Source: Mycolicibacterium aubagnense (GTDB taxonomy: Bacteria; Actinomycetota; Actinomycetes; Mycobacteriales; Mycobacteriaceae). Taken from it: a DNA stretch of 64,000 nucleotides. Where the stretch lies: contig NZ_AP022577.1 in NCBI RefSeq assembly GCF_010730955.1, positions 3,596,001 through 3,660,000 of the forward strand, written 5' to 3'. The notes under the pieces are model-generated. The model saw only the letters and a list, made by a program, of their open reading frames with translations, searched no databases and was not told the origin of the DNA. Both the position numbers and the translations under genes were made by a program. Shown here in pieces: positions 18,062 through 26,718 of the stretch; positions within the stretch are counted from its first letter, which is position 1; every line of letters begins with the position of its first letter.

Positions 18062-18624
18062 TGAGCCCGCGCCGCAAAATCGACGCTGCCGAGCGCTTCG
18101 TCGCCGGTGATTACTTCAAGGCCGTGGCGGCTCCGCCTCGCCGGGTGGTGCTGACTGTCATTGCCTGCGTGGCAACCGTTTTGGTGATCGCGGCGATTGC
18201 GGCCAGCACCTACCTGCTGGTCCAGCACGAGAAGGACGTGACGAGCCAGGCCAAGTCGGCGTCGGTGCTGGGTTACGTGGAGGAGTTCATGAAGGGCTTC
18301 ACCGCGGTCGACCCGTTCCACGCCAACGACTACGTCGACCGCATGACGGGTCAGGCCACCGGCGAGTTCGCCAAGCAGTTCAAGGACAAGAAGGACCAAA
18401 TCCTGCTCCAGGTGGCGCGTGCGCAGCCGGCGGAGGGGACCGTCGAGGCTGCAGGTGTCGCGCGGTGGAATGACGACGGCAGCGCTGACGTGCTGATCGC
18501 GATGAAGCTGACGACGACGACGCCGGACGGCAACGCGACCGTGGAAAGCGGGTCGCGGTGGGTGGTAACGGCTACGCAGGAAGGGCAGCAGTGGAAGATC
18601 AGCCGCATGAATCCGGTGATGTGA
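18061..18624 (+). CDS. Mce-associated membrane protein Mam1C (Rv0177-like)
   Basis: A 187-residue protein with one transmembrane helix (about 29-53) and a C-terminal Mam/SnoaL-like domain (GDYFKAV... SASVLGYVEEFMKGFTAV... WKISRMNPV). Its ATG shares a base with the mam1B stop (TGATG). Predicted to sit in the inner membrane with the domain on the outer face, next to the Mce1 complex. Confidence 0.85.
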   Translation: MSPRRKIDAAERFVAGDYFKAVAAPPRRVVLTVIACVATVLVIAAIAASTYLLVQHEKDVTSQAKSASVLGYVEEFMKGFTAVDPFHANDYVDRMTGQATGEFAKQFKDKKDQILLQVARAQPAEGTVEAAGVARWNDDGSADVLIAMKLTTTTPDGNATVESGSRWVVTATQEGQQWKISRMNPVM

Positions 18625-19382
18625 CCCCCGGGGAGTCTGTGGCCGATGCTCCGCAGGGGACGGCCGACGCACCGCAGGGCAAGGCTGCCCGCCGCCGGCA
18701 CCGGCTGCCCCGGCATCAGGCCGCCGCCGAGGGTGCCGCGACGCCAGCCGACGCTGACGAGAAGCCAGAAGATGCTGCGACACAGGAAGATTCGGACGCC
18801 GAAGCCGCCGACGAGGTAGCTGCTGGAGAATCCGAGGCGCCGCCCGTGGTGCTGGTGCCGCACCGTCCCGCTGGGCGCAAGCTGCTGGCGGCGGGTGTGG
18901 CGGCGGCGGCGTTGTTCGTCGGCGCCACGGCGTTCGCAGGTGCCGCGGCGCAGCCGTATCTGGCGGATCGTGCCTTGGTGCACAACAAGTTCGAGGTCGC
19001 CAAGACCGCTGCCGCGGCGGTGACCACACTGTGGTCGTACTCGCCGAACGACATGGACAAGCTGGCGGACCGGGCGCAGCAGTACCTGACCGGCGGCTTC
19101 GCCGAGGAGTATCGCAAGTTCGTCGACTCGATCGTCGCGAGCAACAAGCAGGCGCAGGTCACCAATCAGACCAAGGTGATGGGCGCGGCGGTGGAAAGTA
19201 TCAGTGCAGACGAGGCCACCGCCATCGTCTACACCAACTCGGTGGCGACCAGCCCGCTGACCAAGGGCATCCCCTCACTGCGGTACCTCTCCTACCGGCT
19301 GACTTTGAAGCGCGGGGGAGCCGATTGGAAGGTCAGTCAGATGAGTGCGCTGACCAAATTGGATCTCACGCCTCAGCTGTAG
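18621..19382 (+). CDS. Mce-associated membrane protein Mam1D (Rv0178-like)
   Basis: A 253-residue protein and the last gene of the mce1 operon. The first 80 residues are Ala/Asp/Glu-rich and disordered; one transmembrane helix (about 92-112) and a Mam-type domain follow (YLTGGFAEEYRKFVDSIV, ending WKVSQMSALTKLDLTPQL). GTG 18621 is chosen for the GTGA overlap with mam1C; in-frame codons further upstream would extend into mam1C. Two hairpins lie downstream. Confidence 0.83.
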   Translation: MTPGESVADAPQGTADAPQGKAARRRHRLPRHQAAAEGAATPADADEKPEDAATQEDSDAEAADEVAAGESEAPPVVLVPHRPAGRKLLAAGVAAAALFVGATAFAGAAAQPYLADRALVHNKFEVAKTAAAAVTTLWSYSPNDMDKLADRAQQYLTGGFAEEYRKFVDSIVASNKQAQVTNQTKVMGAAVESISADEATAIVYTNSVATSPLTKGIPSLRYLSYRLTLKRGGADWKVSQMSALTKLDLTPQL

Positions 19383-19794
19383 CCGAGAAGCTCCGTTATG
19401 CGCGTTTGCCTGAATTGATGCGTGCTGCCTGTCAGCACACTGTGAACCGGCTGCCTTCGTCTTGGTGACGAAGGCGGCTGGTATCCGGTGGGCTGCACCG
19501 ACTATGGCTTGAATCACGTTCGGACCTGCGGTGGTCGCGAATCACACTCGCCATCGGCGTCAATATTCGTCGGGCCCGCGGGCGTGGTCGCGTCGTGTTC
19601 GCTGATGTGCCAGCAAACAATCTTCACCACGCGAAAATTTGCTGACTGCGCGGCGTTCACCGGCTGGTGTGAACCTCGTTCACCTTTTTGCCAGATCTGG
19701 TAAAGCGGCAGGTCAGGGTAGGTGTTGGAGCTGTGATCCATTAATGTTACCGTCCGGTTGACAACCAGTGGTGGTGGCTGAGGGGACGGGGCTG
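19383..19794. other. 412-base gap after the mce1 operon
   Basis: No supported gene. It holds two hairpins: GTGCTG/CAGCAC at 19422-19438 and the stronger 9-bp stem at 19453-19475. The second half is relatively AT-rich and probably carries the promoter of the following secreted-protein gene; I could not place it. Confidence 0.5.
19453..19475 (+). terminator. Terminator-like hairpin after mam1D
   Basis: GCCTTCGTC (19453-19461) pairs perfectly with GACGAAGGC (19467-19475) around a five-base loop. No T run follows, as is common for mycobacterial terminators. It lies 70 bases after the last mce1-operon gene. Confidence 0.6.
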
Positions 19795-22266
19795 ATGGCT
19801 GTTACGCAACTCGCTGGGCGGGTTCAAGCAAAGCGGGCGGCATTGCTGGGGGCGGCTGCCGTAACAGCTACCGCGATGACCGTAACGGCGTCGGTGCCGA
19901 ACGCGCCGGCTCCGCGACCGGTGGTGGTGCCGTCGTCGCACTCGGCCGTCAACCTCTCGGCGTTCACCACGCCGTTCCCGAAGCCGGGGGTGTGGCCCGA
20001 CATCACCGGCGGCTTGGGCAATGCTGTGTACAACCAGGTGCAGAACGGCATCGACGCATTGGCGCCGGCGATCGTCCAGGCGCTCAGCGGCGTCGGCGGT
20101 CTCAGCGGGCTGAACCTCACCAATCTCATCAACCAGCTGCCGAAGAATCTGCTCAGCCAAATCCTCGACGCGCTGCCCATCAAGCTGACGCCGCTGCTGA
20201 ACGCGGCCCTGGGGCCGCTGCTCACGGGCGCGGTGGTCCCGCTGCTGAGTGCCCTGGGCATCATGGACCCCCAGGGCAACGTCACTCTCAGCGGCCTGTT
20301 GGACGTGCTGGGCATCAAGCTGGACAACATCCTGGACCTGAGCGGTCTGAACATCCCGGGCGTCAAGATTGTCACTGCCGGGCCGGTGTTCAGCTTGCTG
20401 AAGATCGCCGGGCTGGACCTGGGCTGGACGCCGGGCACCGAGAACGCCGTTGCCAACGCGATCAACAACACGCAGTACCTTGACGTGGGTGCCATGGGCC
20501 TGCTGAACACGGTGTTGAGCCGGGCCGGTCAACTTCCGGTACTGGGACCGTTGGTCACTGCCCTGCAGGTTGCGATTGACACCGTGGGCGGCGCCATCGG
20601 CCTGGACAAGCTGGACCTGATCGACGTGCGCGTACCGCTCAGTGTCGGCTTCGGACTCGGTGCGTTCTCCATGGGCCAGGCGTATTCGAAGGTGCTGGCG
20701 GACCTGTCGAACCAGCCGGGCGGTGCCACGCATACGGGCGTCAGCCCGGTCCTCGGCAGCCTGACCGTCCTGCCGATGATCCTGCTGAACAACCTGGGCC
20801 GCGCCAACGGCGGCCTGCTGGCGCGCTTCTACCCGCTCGGTGACCTGCTGGGCATCAACCTGATCACGCCGGATGTGGCCGCCGCGCACAGCGGCGGAAT
20901 TCCGCTGCTGAACACCGGATTGGCCATCGGCGGCGCGAACCTGCTGCCGGTCAAGGTCGACGCGACCCTCGAATACCAGCCGTTCTCGGACCTGGCCGCC
21001 TGGCCCAACCCGTTCAGCCTGGCCAACAACCTGGTCGCCGGCACCTTGCCGACCTATCTGCTGCGCGGCATCTCGACCGCCACGCTGACCAACCAGCTGA
21101 CCACCCAGCTGGGCGCCCTCACCGGCGGCCTGCTGACCGGAAATCCGTTGGCCGTCAACATCTATCTGACCGTCCCGACCAACACGCTGCCGTTCATGGA
21201 ACCGATGTACCTGACCGGTGACGTGCTGAACATGATCAGCTTCGGCACGCTGGGCAGCCCCATCTACAAGCTGGCCAACGCGCTCGCGCCGGCCATGACC
21301 AGCCTGGTGAACCTGGGCTACACCGATGTGGTGCGCAACCCGGACGGCACCTATAGCCGTACCTTGAACGACCCAGCCACCCCGACGCCGTTCTTCTCGT
21401 TCCCGAACGTCAACTGGCAGCAAGTGCCGGGCGACATCATCAACTCGCTGGTGACGGGCTTCAAGAAGGAGTTCTTCAGCGCCAACCCGACGGCGGCGCC
21501 GGACAACGCGATCGAGGCGCTCATCAAGCTGCTCACCGGCGGCAAGCTCGGCAACTTCAACCCGCTGGGCGGCTTGGCCGGCACGGTGCAGAACTTGCTC
21601 AACGGCGTGCTGGGCACGCTGGGCGGTCTCACGCAGGGTGCGACAGTCAACTCGTTGGCGGCCAAGCAGGGCGTCGTCAGCGCGGCGGCCGTCACGGATA
21701 TTCCGTCGACCACGCCGAAGCTGCAGCCGTTGTCGGCCGGCCTCACCGGCCTTACCGGTTCGAAGAAGGACGGCAAGCAGGCCACCGATCAGTCGACCGG
21801 CGAGAAGGGCAAGACCGCCGAGGACAAGACCGGCACCGAGACGACGACCGCCGAAGATCCCAAGACCGACCCGAAGGCCGATCCCAAGGCAGAGGGCACC
21901 AACACGGACCCGAAGGCCGAGGGCACCAAGACGGATCCCAAGGCCGACCCGAAGGCGGGCACCGACGGTTCCTCGGGCAAGCACGCCGCTGCGGATGGCA
22001 CGCCGTCCACGCCGGACAGTGGCAAGAAGCCGAAGCACGCGGCGGCCGACTCCACCGGCGCGACCACCGCGGGTACGGACAAGACCGACAAGAAGACGGA
22101 CAAGCCGGCGAAGACCGACACGTCCACCAAGGACAAGTCGGACAAGGCCACGGGAGGCGACGCGTCGACGAAGACGGACAGCCCGAAGACCAAGCAGCAG
22201 AAGAAGGATGGCGCCGCGAAGTCGACCGCCGGCACCGGCGGTGGCTCGGGCGCACACGCCGGCTGA
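19795..22266 (+). CDS. Secreted PE-PPE-domain-like protein with long charged tail
   Basis: An 823-residue protein. The N-terminus has a basic then hydrophobic signal-like segment (about 13-35). Residues about 285-570 resemble the PE-PPE alpha/beta-hydrolase domain: a nucleophile-elbow-like AFSMG at Ser292, NGGLLARF near 340, a DLAAWPNPF segment, and an LVNLGYTDVV...TPFFSFPNV block. No PE or PPE module precedes it. From about residue 657 to the end the chain is a low-complexity Lys/Thr/Asp/Pro/Ala tail with DPKADPKAEGT-type repeats. The elbow reads Ala-Phe-Ser-Met-Gly rather than GxSxG, so activity is uncertain. ATG 19795 was chosen over GTG 19768 because GAGGGGACGG precedes it. The mce1 locus of M. 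tuberculosis has no counterpart here. It ends at a strong terminator. Confidence 0.75.
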   Translation: MAVTQLAGRVQAKRAALLGAAAVTATAMTVTASVPNAPAPRPVVVPSSHSAVNLSAFTTPFPKPGVWPDITGGLGNAVYNQVQNGIDALAPAIVQALSGVGGLSGLNLTNLINQLPKNLLSQILDALPIKLTPLLNAALGPLLTGAVVPLLSALGIMDPQGNVTLSGLLDVLGIKLDNILDLSGLNIPGVKIVTAGPVFSLLKIAGLDLGWTPGTENAVANAINNTQYLDVGAMGLLNTVLSRAGQLPVLGPLVTALQVAIDTVGGAIGLDKLDLIDVRVPLSVGFGLGAFSMGQAYSKVLADLSNQPGGATHTGVSPVLGSLTVLPMILLNNLGRANGGLLARFYPLGDLLGINLITPDVAAAHSGGIPLLNTGLAIGGANLLPVKVDATLEYQPFSDLAAWPNPFSLANNLVAGTLPTYLLRGISTATLTNQLTTQLGALTGGLLTGNPLAVNIYLTVPTNTLPFMEPMYLTGDVLNMISFGTLGSPIYKLANALAPAMTSLVNLGYTDVVRNPDGTYSRTLNDPATPTPFFSFPNVNWQQVPGDIINSLVTGFKKEFFSANPTAAPDNAIEALIKLLTGGKLGNFNPLGGLAGTVQNLLNGVLGTLGGLTQGATVNSLAAKQGVVSAAAVTDIPSTTPKLQPLSAGLTGLTGSKKDGKQATDQSTGEKGKTAEDKTGTETTTAEDPKTDPKADPKAEGTNTDPKAEGTKTDPKADPKAGTDGSSGKHAAADGTPSTPDSGKKPKHAAADSTGATTAGTDKTDKKTDKPAKTDTSTKDKSDKATGGDASTKTDSPKTKQQKKDGAAKSTAGTGGGSGAHAG

Positions 22267-22276
22267 CGGCACCAGG

Positions 22277-22309
22277 GACGCCCGACGCGAATGTGCGTCG
22301 GGCGTCTTT
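22277..22309 (+). terminator. Intrinsic terminator
   Basis: GACGCCCGACGC (22277-22288) pairs perfectly with GCGTCGGGCGTC (22295-22306), loop of six, followed by TTT. It starts 11 bases after the stop of the secreted PE-PPE-like gene. Confidence 0.85.
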
Positions 22310-22750
22310 GTGGCTAACGCGCGAGCGTGCGCACTGGTCGAGATGGTGCTCGCGCGCCGGTCCGGTCCCTCGGTCGCGGCGGGTCAGCCCAGCCGATCAG
22401 GCGCCCCGCGAGGACGACCAGACCGACGAGCAGGCGCCCCAGGAGCCACACGCAGAGACCAAGGCTTACGCCGAGGCCGACGGCAAGGCAGAAGAGCGCG
22501 AGCCCGATTCGAAATCCGAGACGAAGTCCGATCCGTACGCAGGTGCGGAAGCTGCGGGCGCCACGACCGCTACCGAGCAGCCGCCGGGTGAGCAGGTGGG
22601 TATGGGCGACGACCCGGGCCAGGTCGCGCGCCGAGACGCGGCGTCCCAGTGCCATGGCGCCAAGGCTGTGAAGCAGCCGAAAAGTGCTGGCGCCGAGGCT
22701 GATTCCGGTGCCTGTGGCACCGGTGGAGAAGTGGCCTGACGCCTGCTGCC
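22310..22750. other. Uncertain 441-base region, possible remnant of a charged-tail gene
   Basis: A + strand frame stays open to a TGA at 22737-22739 and reads as an Asp/Glu/Lys/Ala/Pro-rich chain (for example ADGKAEEREPDSKSETKSDP), similar in composition to the tail of the upstream protein and with mostly G/C third positions. Its only early start lies inside the upstream terminator loop, so no translation start is convincing. The minus strand reads as an Arg/Leu-rich pseudo-membrane chain, which is what the complement of an acidic tail looks like. I treat it as a possible gene remnant. Confidence 0.35.
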
Positions 22751-23857
22751 TCAAGCGAAGCCGAGCCAGCCGGGTAGTGCGCGCTCTCGGGAGTCGCACA
22801 GCACTGCGGGGGTGTCGCAGGAACCGCGTGGCGTGCCGGAGCCGGCCCAGCGGCCGCCGGTGTCGCGGCGCAGCACGATGGCGGAGGAGCCGCCGCCGTC
22901 CAGAAGGATGGCCGTGTCGCTGCCGAGGCCCCGGAACAGATCCTGGATCTGGTCGGGGGTGTAGCTGCCGCCCTGGAAGATGTACATCTCGTCGCGGCTG
23001 CGTACGTAGGCCAGCGCGGTGCGGGCGGCGCTGGGGCCGCCGTCGTTCAGCTGGCCGGTGTCGCCGGGTGTCAGGAGGCCGATGCCGCTGACCGCGACGA
23101 ACCGGGCGCCCTGGTTCACCAGGTTGTTGACCGCGGCGGTCGCGGCGTGGAAATCGCTTGTGCTGCCTGGCGTTATCATGTACGGCGCGCCGTCGGACGG
23201 AATGATCATGGTGCTCAGCGCGGTCCACACCTCGTTGCCGCCGGACAGGCCCTGCTTGCCCGCGTAGGGGATGGTGCCGGTGACCGCGGCGTTGGCGCGG
23301 CCCTGACCGCGGGTGTTGTCGACGTAGGCGCCCAGCGGCGAGCTGCATCCCGTGGACGTCCACGACCCGCCCTGCTGGCCCCGGATGTCGAAGAAGTTGG
23401 CGTTCACCGCGATGGTGGGCCGGCCCAGAGCCTGCCAGGCTTCCAGTGGGGTGAAGACCTCCGAGGCTTGCCACAGTCCTTCGGCGGTGCGGGCGCGGGG
23501 ATCATGTTCGCAGCGGGACTGGATGCCGCGGTGGGAGTCCACGAGGAGGCGCGGGTTCATGCGCTGGGACGCCGCTTTGATGACGGTGAGGTGCCCGCCG
23601 TTACCGGACTCATACCAGTTGCCCGCGGCGTTGAGCAGGGGCGCGGGGTGGTCGCCGCCGAAGTTGTAGACCAGGAAGCTGCCGCGGTAGTTGGTGATGG
23701 CGTTGATCAGGAGCGAGCGGCCGTCGGCGGCATGGGCCGCCGGTACGCCAATGGCGCCGACGAGGCCGGCGCACAGGGCCAGAAGTGTTGTGCGCCTGAG
23801 GATTCTCCGCGCGCGACGGAAGGTGTCGAGTCGGGTATCCGGCCCGAGAAACGACAT
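22751..23857 (-). CDS. Secreted phosphodiester glycosidase family protein (NAGPA-like)
   Basis: A 368-residue exported protein. A basic stretch (RRARRILRR) and hydrophobic core end at an AHA-AD cleavage site near residue 43. The mature part matches the phosphodiester glycosidase / N-acetylglucosamine-1-phosphodiester alpha-N-acetylglucosaminidase fold, with VNANFFD near the middle and the hallmark ILLDGGGSSAIVL near residue 325. It may trim a glycosyl phosphodiester in the cell envelope; the real substrate is unknown. ATG 23857 follows AAAGGG; the nine-codon longer start lacks a ribosome-binding site. Confidence 0.8.
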   Translation of the reverse strand: MSFLGPDTRLDTFRRARRILRRTTLLALCAGLVGAIGVPAAHAADGRSLLINAITNYRGSFLVYNFGGDHPAPLLNAAGNWYESGNGGHLTVIKAASQRMNPRLLVDSHRGIQSRCEHDPRARTAEGLWQASEVFTPLEAWQALGRPTIAVNANFFDIRGQQGGSWTSTGCSSPLGAYVDNTRGQGRANAAVTGTIPYAGKQGLSGGNEVWTALSTMIIPSDGAPYMITPGSTSDFHAATAAVNNLVNQGARFVAVSGIGLLTPGDTGQLNDGGPSAARTALAYVRSRDEMYIFQGGSYTPDQIQDLFRGLGSDTAILLDGGGSSAIVLRRDTGGRWAGSGTPRGSCDTPAVLCDSRERALPGWLGFA

Positions 23858-24027
23858 TGTGGCCCTTTCCCCGGTTCGAAACAACGACCTTCAGCGTAGC
23901 CACAGCAAACACTCTGTCAACTTTGGTCACGCCGGCATCACGGGACTATGACGGATGAATTACCCTGGTGGACAGCGCAATTGGCCCCGCCGCCGACCGG
24001 GGTCGGGACGGGGCCGCCGGCGTGGGG

Positions 24028-24798
24028 TTATGAGCCGAGCAGATCGGTGTGCATTTCCCACACCAGGATTTCGGCCGGCGTGGTGGCGGTGACGCGCTGG
24101 CCGCCAGAAGCGGTGAGCCGGACGGCGTCGCCTTCCTGAAGCGGCCCGGCGCCTTCGAGAGCAACCTCGCCGCGTGCCACGAACAGGTGCAGGTACTTGG
24201 CTGACGGCAGTTCGATGCTGTCGCCCGGTTCCAGCCGGGCGCCGTGCAGCGCGGCGTTGCGCTGGCCGATGGTGATGGCGGTGTCGTTGGCATGGCCGGG
24301 CATGCCCGACGCGATGGTCACCAGCTTGCCGCGCAGCAGCTCGTCGTCGATCTCCAGCTGCTGGTAGCCCGGGGTCTTCCCGGACTCGTCCGGGACCACC
24401 CACATCTGCACAAAATGCACCGGCTCACTGTGGGATTCGGCTCCCGTCAGGCGCCACGAGTCGTTCTTCTCCGAGTGCAGGATGCCGCGCCCGGCCGACA
24501 TTCGCTGGGCCAGCCCGGGGTAGATGACGCCCGAGTTGCCGGTCGAGTCCTGGTGCACGAGTGACCCGCGCAGTACCCAGGTGACGATCTCCATGTCGCG
24601 GTGCGGATGGGTCTCGAAGCCCGAGCCCGGCGCGACGCGGTCATCGTTGTTCACCAGCAGCAGGCCGTGGTGGGTGTTGGCGGGGTCGTAGTGACCGCCG
24701 AATGAGAACGAATGCTTGGAATCCAGCCACGAGATGCGGGTCGCGTCGCGGTCGGCGGCGCGGCGGATATCAATGCCGGCAGTCGGGTTTCTCGTCAT
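24028..24798 (-). CDS. Pirin family protein (Rv0181c-like)
   Basis: A 256-residue bicupin pirin. The N-terminal cupin shows the metal-site motif FETHPHRDMEIVTWVLRG (about 60-77) with a second group HSEKND near 105; the family ending KTPGYQQLEI and a shorter C-terminal cupin follow. Pirins are Fe-binding; some have quercetinase activity and others act as redox-responsive cofactors. It is divergent from a MarR regulator with 76 bases between starts, which suggests control by that regulator. Confidence 0.88.
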   Translation of the reverse strand: MTRNPTAGIDIRRAADRDATRISWLDSKHSFSFGGHYDPANTHHGLLLVNNDDRVAPGSGFETHPHRDMEIVTWVLRGSLVHQDSTGNSGVIYPGLAQRMSAGRGILHSEKNDSWRLTGAESHSEPVHFVQMWVVPDESGKTPGYQQLEIDDELLRGKLVTIASGMPGHANDTAITIGQRNAALHGARLEPGDSIELPSAKYLHLFVARGEVALEGAGPLQEGDAVRLTASGGQRVTATTPAEILVWEMHTDLLGS

Positions 24799-24874
24799 TT
24801 CTACCCCTGTCGTTGTCGGTGAGCTTAGGTGTCGCTACTGGACGGCACAACATAAATGATGTGTCATATATTTC

Positions 24875-25309
24875 GTGTGGCTGACTGACGACCAACAGGA
24901 CCTTTGGCGGGCCTATCTGGCGATGAGTGGCGGTCTGCAAGCGGCGCTGAATCGGCAGCTGCAACGCGACCACGGACTGTCGCTGGCGGACTACGACGTG
25001 CTGGTGGCGCTCAGCGAGCTGCCCGAGTGCCGGATGGGTGAGCTCGGCGCGCACCTGGGGTGGGAGCAGAGCCGGGTGTCGCACCAATTGGCGCGCATGC
25101 GGGCTCGTGGTCTCATCGAGCGGTCCGGGGCAGCCGACGACCGGCGCGCGGCCGTCGTCGCCCTCACCGCGGGCGGGCGGGACGCGCTCGAGGCCGCCGC
25201 GCCCGGGCATGCCGAGTTGGTCCGCTCGGCGGTGTTCGACGGCATGAGTCGGACACAGGCGGAGGCGGTGCGGCGGTGGATCGCCACGGTGCTCGAGCGA
25301 TTGGCCTGA
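24875..25309 (+). CDS. MarR-family transcriptional regulator
   Basis: A 144-residue winged-helix regulator. The recognition region reads LGWEQSRVSHQLARMRARGLI (about 60-80), followed by the wing GAADDRRAAVVALTAGG, both typical of MarR. The start is GTG 24875. The intergenic region towards the divergent pirin gene is AT-rich and contains ATGATGTGTCAT, a short dyad that may be its operator. The inducer is unknown; control of pirin and itself is the simplest reading. Confidence 0.85.
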   Translation: MWLTDDQQDLWRAYLAMSGGLQAALNRQLQRDHGLSLADYDVLVALSELPECRMGELGAHLGWEQSRVSHQLARMRARGLIERSGAADDRRAAVVALTAGGRDALEAAAPGHAELVRSAVFDGMSRTQAEAVRRWIATVLERLA

Positions 25310-25377
25310 ACGGACCCTGTGAGTCGAACCGAATTCGCGGCTACAGTAGGACCGTCGGGTTTGCGGGGAGGATTCAC

Positions 25378-25761
25378 GTGAAACATGCAGTCGTCGCTGC
25401 TGCCATGGCAGGCGCGCTGGTCGCCGCGCTGGCGTGGTCGCCGGCTCCGCAGGCGCACGCGGAGGGGTCCTGTGTGCCGTTGGACGGCAGCCCGATGGTG
25501 GTCACGCGAAATCCGAACACCGGCATCGGCAAGAAGCTCGATATCGTCCGGACCTACACCTATTCCGACGGCATGGTGAATTGGACCATCCACCAGGACG
25601 GCGGGATCAAGGACAACACCGGCCTCGGGTTCGGTGCGACCATCAACCAGATCTACATCCCGGAGCTCGACTCCAGCGGGTCGGTGCCCGGCAATCCCGG
25701 TGACGTGGTCAACATCGACAGCTGGCACTTCCACACCCACGTAACGATCTGCGACCAGTAG
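25378..25761 (+). CDS. Small secreted protein of unknown function
   Basis: A 127-residue protein with a clear Sec signal (MKHAVVAAAMAGALVAALAW, predicted cleavage after AHA near residue 26). The mature part has two cysteines (one right after the signal and one three residues from the C-terminus), a TGIGKK segment and a C-terminal SWHFHTHVTICDQ containing three His-like ligand positions. GTG 25378 is preceded by GGGAGGATT. I do not recognise the family. It lies 68 bases downstream of the MarR gene on the same strand. Confidence 0.7.
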   Translation: MKHAVVAAAMAGALVAALAWSPAPQAHAEGSCVPLDGSPMVVTRNPNTGIGKKLDIVRTYTYSDGMVNWTIHQDGGIKDNTGLGFGATINQIYIPELDSSGSVPGNPGDVVNIDSWHFHTHVTICDQ

Positions 25762-25871
25762 GTCACGTCCAGGCCGTCGGCCAGGCTCCGGAATCGGGCA
25801 GCGGCAAGCACGCAGCCCGAGCATTCTGAGGTCCGTCCCGCGGGATGGATGGCCTCGCATACGCTGTCGGC

Positions 25872-26648
25872 GTGGATATCAATGGAGCTAGCGCGGTCGT
25901 CACCGGCGGCGCGTCAGGAATCGGTGCGGCTGTTGCCCGTCAGTTGGCCGCCAAGGGTGCCCGGGTCGTCATTGCCGACCTCCAGGCCGAGAAGGGCGAG
26001 GCGCTCGCCAAGGAGATCGGCGGCGTGTTCGTCACCGTCGACGTCACCAACACCGAGCAGATCATCGACGCGGTCAAGACCGCCGCTGACCTCGGCCCGC
26101 TGCGCGCCCTGGTGAACTCGGCCGGTGTCGGCTGGGCCCAGCGCACCATCGGCAAGGACGGCGAGTTCGAGTCGGCGCACAACCTGGACCTGTACAAGAA
26201 GGTCCTCGACATCAACCTGGTGGGCACCTTCGACTGCATCCGCATCGCCGCCACCCAGATGAGCAAGAACGACTTCACCGAGGCCGGTGAGCGTGGCGCC
26301 ATCGTCAACATGACCAGCGTCGCGGCATTCGACGGCCAGATCGGCCAGGCGGCGTACTCGTCGTCCAAGGGTGGTGTCGTGGGCCTGACCCTGCCGGTCG
26401 CGCGCGACCTGTCGGCAGTCGGCATCCGCGTGAACACCGTGGCCCCCGGCCTGATCGACACCCCGATCTACGGCGAGGGCGAAGCCTCGGAGGCCTTCAA
26501 GGCCAAGCTCGGCGAGTCGGTGCTGTTCCCGCACCGCCTGGGCAAGCCCGAGGAGCTGGCCTCCATGGTCATCGAGCTGATCACCAACTCGTACATGAAC
26601 GCGGAGGTCGTCCGCGTCGACGGCGGCATCCGGATGCCACCGAAGTAG
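25872..26648 (+). CDS. Short-chain dehydrogenase, 3-hydroxyacyl-CoA dehydrogenase-like
   Basis: A 258-residue SDR. The cofactor loop is TGGASGIGAAVA (about 10-21), the catalytic motif is AAYSSSKGG (Tyr/Lys) preceded by NMTSVAAF with the catalytic Ser, and the C-terminus reads VVRVDGGIRMPPK. Overall it resembles the type-2 3-hydroxyacyl-CoA dehydrogenase (HSD10) group, so a role in fatty-acid oxidation is likely. GTG 25872 is preferred because family members start VDINGASAVVTGG; an upstream ATG at 25845 is possible. The stop is followed by several more in-frame TAG codons and then a terminator. Confidence 0.87.
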   Translation: MDINGASAVVTGGASGIGAAVARQLAAKGARVVIADLQAEKGEALAKEIGGVFVTVDVTNTEQIIDAVKTAADLGPLRALVNSAGVGWAQRTIGKDGEFESAHNLDLYKKVLDINLVGTFDCIRIAATQMSKNDFTEAGERGAIVNMTSVAAFDGQIGQAAYSSSKGGVVGLTLPVARDLSAVGIRVNTVAPGLIDTPIYGEGEASEAFKAKLGESVLFPHRLGKPEELASMVIELITNSYMNAEVVRVDGGIRMPPK

Positions 26649-26666
26649 TAGTAGCAGTAGTAGCAG
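26646..26666 (+). repeat. TAG/CAG trinucleotide repeat at the SDR stop
   Basis: Seven in-frame triplets read TAG TAG TAG CAG TAG TAG CAG, starting with the SDR stop codon, so five stops fall within 21 bases. It is a short microsatellite. Confidence 0.8.
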
Positions 26667-26684
26667 TTCTTTCCGGTCATTTTC

Positions 26685-26718
26685 GAACCCCCCAATTTCC
26701 AACGAGATTGGGGGGTTC
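26685..26718 (+). terminator. Intrinsic terminator after the SDR gene
   Basis: GAACCCCCCAAT (26685-26696) pairs perfectly with ATTGGGGGGTTC (26707-26718) around a ten-base loop. It is 37 bases downstream of the SDR stop. Confidence 0.8.

Noticed and set aside
19747..22272. Minus-strand open frame of over 800 codons opposite the PE-PPE-like gene
   Set aside because: It reads as Arg/Gln/Gly-rich filler, mirrors the + strand codon pattern and has no known domain; the + strand has a signal peptide, domain similarity and a terminator.
22314..22680. Minus-strand Arg/Leu-rich 'membrane protein' frame
   Set aside because: Hydrophobic Leu/Val runs are what the complement of an acidic Glu/Asp tail gives; third positions favour the + strand.
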